Source: Vibrio japonicus
GTDB lineage: Bacteria > Pseudomonadota > Gammaproteobacteria > Enterobacterales > Vibrionaceae
Direction: 5' to 3'
Assembly: GCF_024582835.1 (NCBI RefSeq)
Contig: NZ_CP102097.1
Location: 248,001 to 312,000, forward strand
DNA length: 64,000 bases
The translations under genes and the position numbers were made by a program. How positions within the stretch are numbered: position 1 is the stretch's first letter; each line of letters starts with the position of its first letter. The notes under the pieces are model-generated. The model did not search any database. It saw nothing but the letters and a program-made list of their open reading frames with translations, and was not told the origin of the DNA. Positions 9,647 to 19,225 of the stretch are shown here, piece after piece.

Positions 9647-10405
9647 TTACATTCGCATTCCACCATCGACTTCCAATACTCTTCCGGTGACGAATTCGTT
9701 CTTCAGCACGTACTTGATGGTCATCGAGATTTCATCTGCTAAACCTAGTCGGCCAGCAGGAATCATACTCACCAAGCGATCCATCGCTTCAGGTTTTATT
9801 TGATCGGTCATTGCAGTTTTGATGACACCCGGTGCAATCGCCACTGAACGAATGCCAAAACGCCCTAACTCTTTCGCCCACACCGTCGCCATGGTGGCTA
9901 CCGCCGCTTTGGATGCGGAGTAGTTGGTTTGACCAATGTTCCCGGCACGCGCAACGCTCGATATGTTGATCAACACGCCTTTACTGTCGGTGTTCAGCAT
10001 TACCTTGCTCGCTTCGCGACCGCACAGAAAAGTGCCTGTCACATTCACATCCAGAACGGACTGAAACTGTTCCAGCGACATCGTATTGATCTGACCATCT
10101 TTTACTTTAATGAACATGCCATCGCGCATAATGCCTGCGTTGTTAATCACGCCATTGAGCTGTTTGAAATCCGCTTCAATTTGCGCAAATGCAGCGCACA
10201 CCTGCTGCTCGTCAGTCACGTTCGTCACATAAAAACGAGCGGTAACGCCGAGAGCTTCACACTCCGCTTTCGTTTCAGCCAGTTGATCTGGGTTGAGGTC
10301 GATAAGCGCAAGATGAACGCCACTTTCCGCCAAAGACAGTGCCATTTGTTTACCCAGTCCCTGCCCTGCCCCCGTGATCGCAATGACCTTATTTGCTAAC
10401 TCCAT
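9647..10405 (-). CDS. Short-chain dehydrogenase/reductase of the ivd operon (probable 3-hydroxyacyl-CoA dehydrogenase, IvdG-like)
   Basis: NAD(P)-dependent classical SDR of 252 aa. It has the TGAGQGLG nucleotide-binding motif, NNAG, a catalytic Ser in ISSVARAG and YSASK. It resembles FabG, but its position as last gene of the branched-chain acyl-CoA operon makes a 2-methyl-3-hydroxybutyryl-CoA dehydrogenase (isoleucine branch) more likely than a biosynthetic ketoreductase. This role is inference from context. Only 9 bp separate it from mmsB. The same final gene closes the ivd operon known from Shewanella. Confidence 0.85.
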   Translation of the reverse strand: MELANKVIAITGAGQGLGKQMALSLAESGVHLALIDLNPDQLAETKAECEALGVTARFYVTNVTDEQQVCAAFAQIEADFKQLNGVINNAGIMRDGMFIKVKDGQINTMSLEQFQSVLDVNVTGTFLCGREASKVMLNTDSKGVLINISSVARAGNIGQTNYSASKAAVATMATVWAKELGRFGIRSVAIAPGVIKTAMTDQIKPEAMDRLVSMIPAGRLGLADEISMTIKYVLKNEFVTGRVLEVDGGMRM

Positions 10406-10414
10406 AAGCGCTCC

Positions 10415-11311
10415 TTAGGCCTGATTTTGCTTTTGGTAGAACTCAAACAAGCTTGAGAAATCTTTTTGCCCGTTGCCCTGACCGTTGTGAAAATTAAACA
10501 GGTTACGAGCCAAGCTGCCCATTGGCGTTGATGTTTGACTGGCAACCGCCGCTTCCATCGCAAGACCGAGATCTTTCGCCATTAACTGGCTCATAAAGCC
10601 GCCCTGATAACCATTGCTTGCAGGTGTGTTTTCCATCACGCCCGGACACGGGTTGTAGAGCTCTAGAGCCCAATTTCGACCCGAACTTTGCAGCATAATG
10701 TCGGACAACACTTTAGGATCGAGTCCATTTTCCATACCCAAATTGAGTGCTTCACAGGTGCCGCTCATCAAAATGCCCAACATCATGTTGTTACAGATCT
10801 TCGCCACCTGACCGGCTCCGGCGTCTCCCGCATGAAAAATGTTTTTGCCCATGTGGCTAAGCACCGCTTTGGCTTGAACAAAATTCTCTTGTGAGCCACC
10901 AACAATAAAAGTCAACGTACCTGCCGCTGCGCCTGCAACGCCACCGGACACTGGCGCGTCCACAAAACTGATGCCACGCTGCTCTGCTTGCTCTCCAACT
11001 GATCGTGCTATCGCTGGATCAATCGTCGATGAATCAATCAGCAAAGTGCCCGATTCAACGCTATCTAAGATCCCGTCTTGGCCAAGATAAACGCTTTGAA
11101 CGTGTTGGCTCGCTGGCAACATGGTAACGACCACGTCCGCACCTTGTACTGCCTGCTGAACCGAATTGGCACTTGAAGCGCCTAGTGCGGTAAGTTCTGC
11201 CACAGCGTTTGGATTCAAATCAAACACTTCAACGTTCAAGCCCGCTTTGAGTAGGTTCTTAGCCATAGGCGCACCCATGTTGCCAAGGCCAATAAATGCA
11301 ATTTTGTCCAT
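10415..11311 (-). CDS. mmsB: 3-hydroxyisobutyrate dehydrogenase
   Basis: Oxidises 3-hydroxyisobutyrate to methylmalonate semialdehyde with NAD+ in valine breakdown. The 298-aa sequence begins with the dinucleotide motif GLGNMGAPMA, has DAPVSGGVAGA, and carries the catalytic Lys in GQVAKICNN. Its substrate is supplied by the hydrolase encoded directly upstream (18-bp gap) and its product is used by MmsA of the same operon. Confidence 0.93.
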   Translation of the reverse strand: MDKIAFIGLGNMGAPMAKNLLKAGLNVEVFDLNPNAVAELTALGASSANSVQQAVQGADVVVTMLPASQHVQSVYLGQDGILDSVESGTLLIDSSTIDPAIARSVGEQAEQRGISFVDAPVSGGVAGAAAGTLTFIVGGSQENFVQAKAVLSHMGKNIFHAGDAGAGQVAKICNNMMLGILMSGTCEALNLGMENGLDPKVLSDIMLQSSGRNWALELYNPCPGVMENTPASNGYQGGFMSQLMAKDLGLAMEAAVASQTSTPMGSLARNLFNFHNGQGNGQKDFSSLFEFYQKQNQA

Positions 11312-11329
11312 GTCGTATTTCTTCCTTGT

Positions 11330-12478
11330 CTAAAGTGCCTCAGTGGCAACCGACGATGCGGTCAGTGGGTATTCTGTTGAGTCAATTGGTGCGAAGAAGC
11401 GTTCCAAAGCTTGTGGCGTTACGTCAGAAACCGTGCGATATTGCCAAGTCGGTTGATTGGTTTTATCAATAATCAACGCGCGAACCCCTTCTCTAAAATC
11501 ACCTTCTAACCCACAACGTAACGTAAGGTTAAATTCCATATCAAAACACGCTTTCAAAGAGAGTTTTTGATACTGCGTTAACTGCTGATAGGTGATATTG
11601 AGTGAAAGTGGACTACCGTAGTGCATCGCTTTTTGTGCACTGATGAACCATTTATCGTCGACATCAACACTGGATATCGCCTCAACAACCGTTGGCAAAT
11701 CTCCCGTGCAGAGCTGTTCAATCAATTCCGCATGAGGCATCAATAATCCTTCGCCTAACTCCTTAGCTTCTATAGCATTGAGAATCGAGGAGAGTTTGTC
11801 GTGTATATTCGGTTGACTGAGCCAATTGACGTTAGACAAATGTTCGATTAACTGTTGCTTCCCTTCGGGTGGTGCAACCCATCGGCTTAGCCCCAGTGCT
11901 TTCATATCCGTGGCGTTGATTTGACATGCAGTCAGGCCAAGGAAAAGTGCCAAATGTTTCGGTAACTGATTTAAGAAATAGGTCGCGCCCACATCAGGAT
12001 AAAGACCGATTTTAATTTCTGGCATCGCAAAGCGAGTGGTTGTTTCCGAAACGCGATGGCTTGCGCCCATAAACAGGCCAACTCCCCCGCCCATCAGGTA
12101 ACCGTGTCCCCATGCTATGATCGGTTTTGGATAAGTATGAATAAGATGATCACAACGGTATTCAAGGTCGAAAAACGTTTTCATTGCATCAACCGCTGAA
12201 TCAAAGTCTTGCTCTTTATTCTCAAGAGCGCGGTAGATAGCCTGAATATCGCCACCAGCACAAAACGCTTTTTCACCTTGAGCATGCAAGAATACCGCGA
12301 CGATGCTGTCGTTCGATTGCCACTCTACCAGTTGGTTATAGAGCTGCTCGATCATCACATAGCTAAGTGCGTTGAGTGCGGCTGGGTTATCTAACTCCAA
12401 CACACCGATGGCAGAGCCATCAGCACACTCAATTTGTGACACGTTTACTTTGCTGGGCATATTTACTTTGCTGGTCAT
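11330..12478 (-). CDS. 3-hydroxyisobutyryl-CoA hydrolase (enoyl-CoA hydratase/isomerase family)
   Basis: A 382-aa crotonase-fold protein. It is longer than true hydratases because of the C-terminal extension typical of 3-hydroxyisobutyryl-CoA hydrolase. It contains the oxyanion-hole segments KAFCAGGDI and GHGYLMGGGVG and the PEIKIGLYPDVGATYFL segment of this subfamily. It releases 3-hydroxyisobutyrate from CoA in valine degradation. GGAGG lies 5 bp upstream of the ATG. It sits between the hydratase (10-bp gap) and mmsB. IvdE-like by position. Confidence 0.88.
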   Translation of the reverse strand: MTSKVNMPSKVNVSQIECADGSAIGVLELDNPAALNALSYVMIEQLYNQLVEWQSNDSIVAVFLHAQGEKAFCAGGDIQAIYRALENKEQDFDSAVDAMKTFFDLEYRCDHLIHTYPKPIIAWGHGYLMGGGVGLFMGASHRVSETTTRFAMPEIKIGLYPDVGATYFLNQLPKHLALFLGLTACQINATDMKALGLSRWVAPPEGKQQLIEHLSNVNWLSQPNIHDKLSSILNAIEAKELGEGLLMPHAELIEQLCTGDLPTVVEAISSVDVDDKWFISAQKAMHYGSPLSLNITYQQLTQYQKLSLKACFDMEFNLTLRCGLEGDFREGVRALIIDKTNQPTWQYRTVSDVTPQALERFFAPIDSTEYPLTASSVATEAL

Positions 12479-12488
12479 GACGCCTCCG

Positions 12489-13265
12489 TTAACTGTTCGT
12501 CCAGTTGGCTTTACGTTTCTGCAAGAAGGCGTTCACACCCTCCGTCTGATCTTGTGTATTGAACAGCTGTAAGAAGAGTTCACGCTCCAGTACGAGTCCG
12601 GCCGCGTGAGTTTGGCTGCGTCGACCTTGAATGAGCGTTTTGCATGCAGAAACGGATTTCGGAGATTGACCTGCGACACGCTGTGCCAGTGCCATCGCTG
12701 AATCTAGTGCTTTGCCTTTTGCAACGACTTCTTCAACCAAACCGATTTGTTCCGCTCGATCCGCAGTCACACGTTCACCACACAGGATCATGCGCTTCGC
12801 CCAACCTTCTCCAACCAATGCGGTCAGGTTTTGCGTCCCGCCCGCACACGGCAACAAGCCTACCGATGCCTCTGGCAGTGCCATTTGTACTTGTTCTTCT
12901 GCGATGCGAATGTCACACGCCATCGCCACTTCTAGCCCGCCGCCCATCGCGTAACCATTAATTGCCGCGATAGAAACCCCATCGAATGCAGACAGCGCTT
13001 CAAAAGCTTCACCAAATGCGAACGCCATATCTGCTGCTTGCGATTTATCGCCGGATGCAAAGTTGTTGAGATCCGCACCTGCAGAGAAGAATTTCTCGCC
13101 TTCGCCTGTTAATACCAACGCATAAATAGAGCGATCATTACTGAGTTCAATCGCCAACTCTTTTAGCTGATTCAAAGATTCAAGCGTCCACGTATTTGCA
13201 GGCGGGTTACTAATCGTGAGCTTGGCAATGTGCGCTTCGCGCTCTAGTTTGATTTGTGCCGTCAT
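12489..13265 (-). CDS. Enoyl-CoA hydratase of the ivd operon
   Basis: Crotonase of 258 aa that would hydrate methacrylyl-CoA and tiglyl-CoA in valine and isoleucine degradation. Visible features are FFSAGADLNNF (first oxyanion strand), AINGYAMGGGLEVAMACDIRI and LPEASVGLLPCAGGTQNL. The canonical catalytic Glu pair is only partly clear by eye (GGLEVA). The neighbours encode the preceding dehydrogenase and the following hydrolase. IvdD-like by position. Confidence 0.88.
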   Translation of the reverse strand: MTAQIKLEREAHIAKLTISNPPANTWTLESLNQLKELAIELSNDRSIYALVLTGEGEKFFSAGADLNNFASGDKSQAADMAFAFGEAFEALSAFDGVSIAAINGYAMGGGLEVAMACDIRIAEEQVQMALPEASVGLLPCAGGTQNLTALVGEGWAKRMILCGERVTADRAEQIGLVEEVVAKGKALDSAMALAQRVAGQSPKSVSACKTLIQGRRSQTHAAGLVLERELFLQLFNTQDQTEGVNAFLQKRKANWTNS

Positions 13266-13314
13266 AATCTTTCAGTCCTTTTTTATTCCTTTAGGTAAGG
13301 CTCTGTCTCGCTTT

Positions 13315-14469
13315 CTAAAGCAGCTCAACGCCTTCCGTGAGTAAACGTCTTGAAATGATCAGACGCATGATTTCGTTGGTACCTTCAAGGATTTGGTGAA
13401 CACGAACGTCTCGGAAATGGCGCTCGACTGGGTATTCTTTGATGTAGCCATAGCCACCGTGAATTTGCAGCGCCTGATCGCAGACTTTAAAGCCCACATC
13501 CGTGGCAAAGCGTTTTGCCATGGCACAGTACGCACTTTTTTCTGCGTGTTGAGCATCGAGTTTGGCGGCAGCGAGTCGCACCATTTGACGCGCAGCAACC
13601 AGCTCTGTTGCCATATCGGCCAATTTAAACTGTAGTGCTTGGAATTGTGCCAGTGAACGTCCGAATTGTTTACGCTCGGTCATGTATTGCTTGGCTTCGT
13701 TCAGTGCCTGTTGTGCCGTACCGACGGAACAAGTAGCGATGTTGATTCGACCGCCATCCAGACCAAGCATGGCGAACTTAAAGCCTTCGCCCTCTTCACC
13801 CAACAGATAGTCAGCAGGAATGCGGACATTTTCGAAGGTGATCATGCGCGTTGGCTGGCAATTCCAACCCATTTTGGCTTCTTTCTTGCCATAGCTAATG
13901 CCTTCGCAATCAGCAGGAACGACGAACGCAGAAACGCCACCCGCCCCTTCGCCGCATGAACGCGCCATCACGACAAGAACATCCGTATCACCTGCACCAG
14001 AGATAAATACTTTTGCGCCATTCAATACAAACTCGTCACCTTCACGTACCGCACTTGTCGTTAGCGAAGCGGCGTCAGAGCCTGCATTGGGTTCGGTTAA
14101 ACAGTAGGAAGCGAGCTTTTCACCTGAAATTAAATCCGCGCTAAATTGCTGCGCCACTTCGGCTTTGGCAAAGCTGGTGATCATCCACGTCGCCATGTTA
14201 TGGATTGTCATAAACGCCGTAGTCGCGGTACAACCCATGGCCAATTGCTCGAAAATGATCGCCGCATCCAAACGAGATAACCCCAAACCACCGTGCTCTG
14301 GCGGCGTGTAGATGCTCAAAAAGCCAAGCTCACCCGCCTGACGCAGTACATCTTTAGGGAAATGATGGTTTTCATCCCACTCGGCCGCGTGCGGCGCTAA
14401 CATTTGGTCTGCAAACTGCTTTGCTACTTCGGCAAACGCGAGTTGATCTTCGTTTAATTCAAAATCCAT
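13315..14469 (-). CDS. Acyl-CoA dehydrogenase (probable isobutyryl/2-methylbutyryl-CoA dehydrogenase)
   Basis: FAD enzyme of 384 aa that makes the 2,3-enoyl-CoA and passes electrons to ETF. It contains YCLTEPNAGSDAAS (acyl-CoA dehydrogenase signature 1), QALQIHGGYGYIKEYPVERHFRD and HQILEGTNEIMR, which carries the catalytic Glu at the short-chain-enzyme position. This differs from LiuA in the same window, whose base lies earlier. Context in the ivd operon points to short branched substrates of valine and isoleucine. IvdC-like by position. Confidence 0.88.
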   Translation of the reverse strand: MDFELNEDQLAFAEVAKQFADQMLAPHAAEWDENHHFPKDVLRQAGELGFLSIYTPPEHGGLGLSRLDAAIIFEQLAMGCTATTAFMTIHNMATWMITSFAKAEVAQQFSADLISGEKLASYCLTEPNAGSDAASLTTSAVREGDEFVLNGAKVFISGAGDTDVLVVMARSCGEGAGGVSAFVVPADCEGISYGKKEAKMGWNCQPTRMITFENVRIPADYLLGEEGEGFKFAMLGLDGGRINIATCSVGTAQQALNEAKQYMTERKQFGRSLAQFQALQFKLADMATELVAARQMVRLAAAKLDAQHAEKSAYCAMAKRFATDVGFKVCDQALQIHGGYGYIKEYPVERHFRDVRVHQILEGTNEIMRLIISRRLLTEGVELL

Positions 14470-14557
14470 CTTGAAGTCCTAAGGTCTAATTCGTTGCACT
14501 TGACGCCAAGCCCACTCAAACGGAGGGGCTTAGCTAGAGGTATCGCTACTTCTGTGA

Positions 14558-16051
14558 CTAGCTCAATTGAATGGTCATGTTTGGACCGCTTGGAATGTCA
14601 TCTTCAAACCAACGTGCGGTGACGGTTTTCGTTTCGGTGTAGAAGCGAACCGCTTGTTTGCCGTAAGCATGTAAATCGCCATAGAAGCTGCCTTTCCAGC
14701 CAGTAAACGAGAAGAACGGCAATGGCACCGGAATCGGCACGTTGATGCCTACGTTACCCACTTCGATATTGTGTTGATACTTTCTCGCTGCTGCGCCATT
14801 CGCCGTAAAAATAGACGTACCGTTACCGAAACGGTTTGCATTGATCAGCTCAATTGCCGCGTCTAAATTGTCGACTTCCATTGTCAGCAGCACAGGACCA
14901 AAAATCTCTTCCTGATAAATCGACATGTCAGTGGTCACGTTGGTAAACAGCGTTGGTCCCACCCAGTTACCATTAGGGAAGCCGGGTACTTGGCAATCTG
15001 TCCCATCCAGAACACAGTTCGCGCCAGACGCTTTGCCTTCATTAATAAGATTCACCACACGCAGCTTCGCTTGCGGGCTAATCAGTGGGCCATAACCTGC
15101 GGTTTCATCGTCCCACGCCCCTGGTTGAACTTGAGCTAACGCCTCTTTAAGCTCTGGAATCCATTCTTTCGTTTCGCCAACAAATACTGCCACCGAAATC
15201 GCCATACAGCGCTGACCTGCGGCACCGACCGATGCGCCAACTAGGTTATTGATGACTTGCTGTTTGTTTGCATCTGGCATTATGACCATGTGGTTCTTCG
15301 CACCCGCAAATGACTGCACGCGCTTTAGGTTGTCCGTACCGGTTTTGTAGATGTACTCACCAACTGGCACTGAGCCAACAAAAGAGATCGCACGAACGAC
15401 TGGATCAGTTAGAATGCGGTCAACCTGCTCTTTGGTGCCGTGAACAATTTGCAGCACGCCTTTTGGTGCGCCTGCTTGTTCAAACAGCTCCGCCAGTTTC
15501 ATTGCCGTTAGTGGCACTTGCTCTGACGGCTTCAAAATGAAGGTATTACCGCAAGCAATCGCCATTGGGAACATCCACAACGGGATCATAGCCGGGAAGT
15601 TAAACGGTGTGATGCCAGCACAAACGCCGAGCGGTTGAATGTAAGAGTAACCGTCGATATTGGTCGCGACGTTTTCAACCGTTTCGCCCATCATTGAGCT
15701 ACAAATGTTCGCCGCTTGTTCTACAACCTCAATTCCGCGCCAAACATCACCTTTTGCATCCGCTAGAGTTTTACCTGTCTCACTTGAAAGCAGTATCGCC
15801 AACTCATCGTGTTGCTCTTTTAGCAGGTGTTGGTAACGCAGCATCAATCTCGCACGCTCCGGCGCTGCGACTTCCTTCCAACGCTTGAACGTCTCTGTTG
15901 CGCTGGCGATCGCCGCATTCATTTCTGATTCCGTGGCACAAGGTACTTGCGCAATCACTTCGTTGGTTGCCGGGTTAGTTACATCTAGCCATTGTTTTGA
16001 GTCGGAGATGGCAAATTCACCACCGATATACTGCTTTACTTGTTCTGTCAT
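14558..16051 (-). CDS. mmsA: Methylmalonate-semialdehyde dehydrogenase (CoA-acylating)
   Basis: Aldehyde-dehydrogenase-fold enzyme of 497 aa that converts methylmalonate semialdehyde to propionyl-CoA, CO2 and NADH. The catalytic Cys is at about 282 in [11 protein letters not shown]. The MMSDH-specific segments [26 protein letters not shown] and [18 protein letters not shown] are present. The last step of the valine branch is therefore encoded with the previous ones. It is separated by 88 bp from the downstream acyl-CoA dehydrogenase. Confidence 0.95.
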   Translation of the reverse strand: MTEQVKQYIGGEFAISDSKQWLDVTNPATNEVIAQVPCATESEMNAAIASATETFKRWKEVAAPERARLMLRYQHLLKEQHDELAILLSSETGKTLADAKGDVWRGIEVVEQAANICSSMMGETVENVATNIDGYSYIQPLGVCAGITPFNFPAMIPLWMFPMAIACGNTFILKPSEQVPLTAMKLAELFEQAGAPKGVLQIVHGTKEQVDRILTDPVVRAISFVGSVPVGEYIYKTGTDNLKRVQSFAGAKNHMVIMPDANKQQVINNLVGASVGAAGQRCMAISVAVFVGETKEWIPELKEALAQVQPGAWDDETAGYGPLISPQAKLRVVNLINEGKASGANCVLDGTDCQVPGFPNGNWVGPTLFTNVTTDMSIYQEEIFGPVLLTMEVDNLDAAIELINANRFGNGTSIFTANGAAARKYQHNIEVGNVGINVPIPVPLPFFSFTGWKGSFYGDLHAYGKQAVRFYTETKTVTARWFEDDIPSGPNMTIQLS

Positions 16052-16121
16052 GATGACATCCTTGTATTTTTCAGCTTGTTACTGACTACTGTTATGTAAA
16101 TGAAACTTTGTTGAGAATGAA

Positions 16122-17300
16122 TTAGCAGATTTCAATCGCGATTGCGGTAGCCTCGCCGCCACCAATACAAAGCGATGCAACGCCGCGCTTACCGCCCGTT
16201 TGTTTAAGAGCGTGAATCAAAGTGACGAGGATTCGGTTACCACTTGCACCAATGGGGTGGCCTAAAGCGCATGCACCGCCGCGAGGGTTCACTTTGCTCT
16301 CGTCCAGTTCGAGTGCCTTCACCGCGTATTGAGTCACAACAGCAAAGGCTTCATTGATTTCCCAAAGGTCCACGTCTGATTTGTCCCAGCCCGTTTTTTC
16401 CAGCAGCGTTTCAATCGCGAATACGGGTGCAATTGTGAACTCATCAGGCTGTCTTGCATGCGTGCTGTACGCGACAATTTTGGCTAGAGGTTGAAGGTTT
16501 TCCTGACGGCCAAATTCACTATCGACCAATACCAGTGCCGATGCACCATCAGAAATGGAACTTGAGTTGGCTGCCGTTACGCCGCCATCTTTGGCAAACG
16601 CAGGACGTAAGGTAAGAATTTTAGCGACGTCGAGTTTGCTCGGCTGCTCATCGTCTACAACCAAGGTTTCGCCGCGTCGACTTTTTACGTTAACGGCAAC
16701 AATCTCTTCTTTGAACAAACCTTGCTCAATCGCTTGCTGCGCGCGAGTCACCGACTGCTGCGCCCAGGCATCCATACTTTCACGGCTGAACTGATACTTT
16801 TGCGCGGTTTGTTCAGCAAAGACACCCATCAATTCGCCTTGGTAGGCATCCTGCAAACCGTCATAAAACATGTGATCAAGCACTTGCTCGTGACCCAAAC
16901 GGAAACCATCACGCGCTTTCTTTAATAGATAAGGAGAAGACGACATGTTTTCCATGCCACCCGCGATAACCGCGTGCGCGTTGCCAGATTGAATCAGGTC
17001 ATGTGCCAGCATGACGGTTTTCATGCCCGAACCACAGACTTTGTTCAGCGTCGTACAACCAATCGATTGAGGCATTTCTGCTTTTAGGCTTGCTTGTCTT
17101 GCTGGCGCTTGCCCCACGCCGGCAGGTAAAACACATCCCATCAACACTTCGTCTATTTTATGTGCGTCTAGCTGGCTTTCAGCTAGTGCTCCTTGGATGG
17201 CTTTAGCACCAAGTTCCGTGACATCGGTTGAAGCCAATGCACCTTGAAAAGCGCCGATAGGTGTTCGTTTAGCGGCAACAATCCATGTTTCATTTTTCAT
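16122..17300 (-). CDS. Acetyl-CoA C-acyltransferase (thiolase)
   Basis: Thiolase of 392 aa and first gene of the ivd operon. The nucleophile Cys lies in TLNKVCGSGMKTVM, with the GGMENMS segment. The C-terminal active-site motifs NEAFAV, GGACALGHPIGASG and CIGGGEATAIAI are intact. In this setting it would cleave 2-methylacetoacetyl-CoA from isoleucine to propionyl-CoA and acetyl-CoA, and possibly acetoacetyl-CoA from leucine. It starts 210 bp from liuR on the opposite strand, with LiuR-type palindromes between. Confidence 0.92.
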   Translation of the reverse strand: MKNETWIVAAKRTPIGAFQGALASTDVTELGAKAIQGALAESQLDAHKIDEVLMGCVLPAGVGQAPARQASLKAEMPQSIGCTTLNKVCGSGMKTVMLAHDLIQSGNAHAVIAGGMENMSSSPYLLKKARDGFRLGHEQVLDHMFYDGLQDAYQGELMGVFAEQTAQKYQFSRESMDAWAQQSVTRAQQAIEQGLFKEEIVAVNVKSRRGETLVVDDEQPSKLDVAKILTLRPAFAKDGGVTAANSSSISDGASALVLVDSEFGRQENLQPLAKIVAYSTHARQPDEFTIAPVFAIETLLEKTGWDKSDVDLWEINEAFAVVTQYAVKALELDESKVNPRGGACALGHPIGASGNRILVTLIHALKQTGGKRGVASLCIGGGEATAIAIEIC

Positions 17301-17316
17301 TTCATTAACCTTTTGT

Positions 17317-17330
17317 TGACGTTTACGTCA
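17317..17330. promoter_or_regulatory. Palindrome TGACGTTTACGTCA before the ivd operon
   Basis: Two 6-bp arms TGACGT and ACGTCA flank TT, 17 bp upstream of the thiolase ATG. It shares the ACGTCA half-site with the neighbouring LiuR-type sites, so it may be an accessory operator. Its position near the ribosome binding site would suit repression. Confidence 0.4.
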
Positions 17331-17344
17331 TAACTATACTAACA

Positions 17345-17360
17345 TTTACGTTAACGTCAA
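17345..17360. promoter_or_regulatory. LiuR-type operator 1 (ivd side)
   Basis: TTTACGTTAACGTCAA, with a perfect 10-bp palindrome ACGTTAACGT at its centre, about 45 bp upstream of the thiolase ATG. The same 16-bp pattern recurs before liuR, before the LIV operon and between the ETF genes. The binding protein is inferred to be the MerR-type LiuR encoded next to it. Confidence 0.72.
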
Positions 17361-17444
17361 GTTTGAGGTTATTGTTTGTTCGATTGACTAGCCAACTTTG
17401 AGTAAATGCGAGTCATATCAATGCTTCAGGGATACTGAACTATA

Positions 17445-17464
17445 TTTACTTTAACGTTAACGAA
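17445..17464. promoter_or_regulatory. LiuR-type operator 2 (liu side)
   Basis: TTTACTTTAACGTTAACGAA overlaps the probable liuR promoter region, about 50 bp before the liuR ATG. It aligns with the 16-bp pattern of the other sites, with a perfect GTTAAC core. This fits autoregulation of liuR-liuABCDE. Confidence 0.65.
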
Positions 17465-17509
17465 CTGTATATTCGTACGAATGTTATACGAAAGTCTTAA
17501 GGTTAAAGA

Positions 17510-17896
17510 ATGAATACATTTAAGATCAGTGAGCTCGCGAAGGAGTTCGATATTACCACCCGAAGCATTCGCTTTTACGAGGATTTAGGTCTCTTAACTC
17601 CGGAACGTAAAGGCAATACACGAATCTACAATGGTCGCGATCGAATTCGACTAAAACTGATTTTGCGAGGTAAGCGATTAGGCTTTTCTCTTGCAGATAT
17701 CAAAGAGTTATTTGAACTCTACGATACCGATCAAAGTACTGAGCAGTTGAACTACATGATTCGGTTGATCGAAGAGAAGAAGGCAGCATTGCAACAGCAA
17801 GCGAATGACATCCAAGCGGTGATGATGGAGTTGAGCGCGGCTCAGTTGCGATGTGAAAACACACTGAGATCCATGAAAGGCGAAAAAGTCACCTGA
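17510..17896 (+). CDS. liuR: MerR-family regulator LiuR
   Basis: Transcription regulator of 128 aa with an N-terminal winged helix (ISELAKEFDITTRSIRFYED, about residues 6-25) and a long coiled-coil dimerisation helix, about 75-120. There is no C-terminal metal-binding Cys cluster, so it is not a metal sensor. MerR proteins at this place in liu loci are known as LiuR, a regulator of branched-chain amino acid breakdown. Position between the divergent ivd and liu operons, followed by liuA after 45 bp, supports this. Confidence 0.9.
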   Translation: MNTFKISELAKEFDITTRSIRFYEDLGLLTPERKGNTRIYNGRDRIRLKLILRGKRLGFSLADIKELFELYDTDQSTEQLNYMIRLIEEKKAALQQQANDIQAVMMELSAAQLRCENTLRSMKGEKVT

Positions 17897-17941
17897 CACC
17901 TCAACTCTGGGATGTAGGTGACGTAAAGGCAAGGACACGCA

Positions 17942-19111
17942 ATGAAATCTACCTACTCTTCCCTAAACTTTGTATACGATGACAATACCGATTTGCTTCG
18001 CGAGCAAATCAATAGTTTTGCTGCAAGAGAAATTGCGCCTTTAGCGCAATCTATCGACCAATCTAACGACTTTCCAAACCATCTTTGGTCCAAATTAGGT
18101 GAAATGGGTCTTTTAGGTGTGACCACCAGCGAGGAGTTTGGTGGTGCGAACATGGGCTATCTCGCCCACGTGATTGCCATGGAAGAGATCAGCCGAGCAT
18201 CCGCTTCAGTTGCATTAAGTTACGGCGCTCACTCCAATCTTTGTGTCAACCAAATCCACCGCAACGGTACACAAGCGCAAAAAGAAAAATACCTACCAAA
18301 GCTCATCTCCGGTGAACATATCGGTGCCCTTGCAATGAGCGAACCCGGCGCTGGCTCTGATGTTGTCTCTATGCAGCTTAAAGCCGAACGTAAAGGCGAT
18401 ATATTCCTGCTAAATGGCAACAAAATGTGGATCACCAACGGCCCTGATGCACACACCTATGTTGTCTACGCAAAAACCGATCCAAGCCAACATTCCAAAG
18501 GCATCACGGCATTTATTGTAGAACGCGGATTCCCTGGATTTACTCAAGCACAAAAACTCGACAAGTTGGGCATGCGCGGCTCAAACACCTGTGAACTGGT
18601 CTTCCAAAACTGCGAAGTCCCTGCGGAAAACATTCTCGGCGAAGAAAACCAAGGTGTGAAAGTGTTGATGAGCGGTTTGGACTACGAACGCGTGGTGCTT
18701 GCAGGTGGCCCGCTTGGCATCATGCAGGCGTGCATGGACATCGTTGTGCCTTACATTCACGACCGCAAACAGTTCGGCAAATCCATCGGTGAATTCCAGC
18801 TAGTTCAAGCAAAAATCGCCGATATGTATACACAAATGAATGCCGCGAAAGCCTACGTTTACGCAGTGGCTGCCGCTTGTGATCGCGGTGAAACCACCCG
18901 TAAAGATTCTGCTGGCGCGATCCTCTACAGTGCAGAGCTGGCAACCAAGATGGCATTAGATGCCATTCAGCTACTCGGTGGCAATGGCTATATCAATGAG
19001 TTTGATACGGGCCGTTTGTTGCGTGATGCCAAGCTGTATGAAATTGGTGCCGGCACTTCAGAAATTCGCCGCATGCTTATTGGTCGCGAATTGTTTAACG
19101 AAAGCGCCTAA
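17942..19111 (+). CDS. liuA: Isovaleryl-CoA dehydrogenase
   Basis: Oxidises isovaleryl-CoA to 3-methylcrotonyl-CoA in leucine breakdown, passing electrons to ETF. The 389-aa protein has [17 protein letters not shown] (signature 1). The catalytic Glu lies in [15 protein letters not shown] at about residue 249. That is the unusual position that marks isovaleryl-CoA dehydrogenases; the C-terminal site is GAGTSEIRR without Glu at the short-chain position. It is first of the liuABCDE run. Confidence 0.95.
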   Translation: MKSTYSSLNFVYDDNTDLLREQINSFAAREIAPLAQSIDQSNDFPNHLWSKLGEMGLLGVTTSEEFGGANMGYLAHVIAMEEISRASASVALSYGAHSNLCVNQIHRNGTQAQKEKYLPKLISGEHIGALAMSEPGAGSDVVSMQLKAERKGDIFLLNGNKMWITNGPDAHTYVVYAKTDPSQHSKGITAFIVERGFPGFTQAQKLDKLGMRGSNTCELVFQNCEVPAENILGEENQGVKVLMSGLDYERVVLAGGPLGIMQACMDIVVPYIHDRKQFGKSIGEFQLVQAKIADMYTQMNAAKAYVYAVAAACDRGETTRKDSAGAILYSAELATKMALDAIQLLGGNGYINEFDTGRLLRDAKLYEIGAGTSEIRRMLIGRELFNESA

Positions 19112-19225
19112 TCATCATACCTAGGCGTTCTGACTCGAAACAACTTCCTTATTCAACCTAAATCTTATTCAACATAGATAAAGACGGGATTTGTCACCCG
19201 TCTACCGAATGGAGATCGGCTATTT

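Noticed and set aside
9929..10399. Long open frame opposite the SDR gene
   Set aside because: It is a shadow of the SDR coding frame, with no SD or domain. Similar shadows at 20273-20848 and 33903-34382 were dropped for the same reason.
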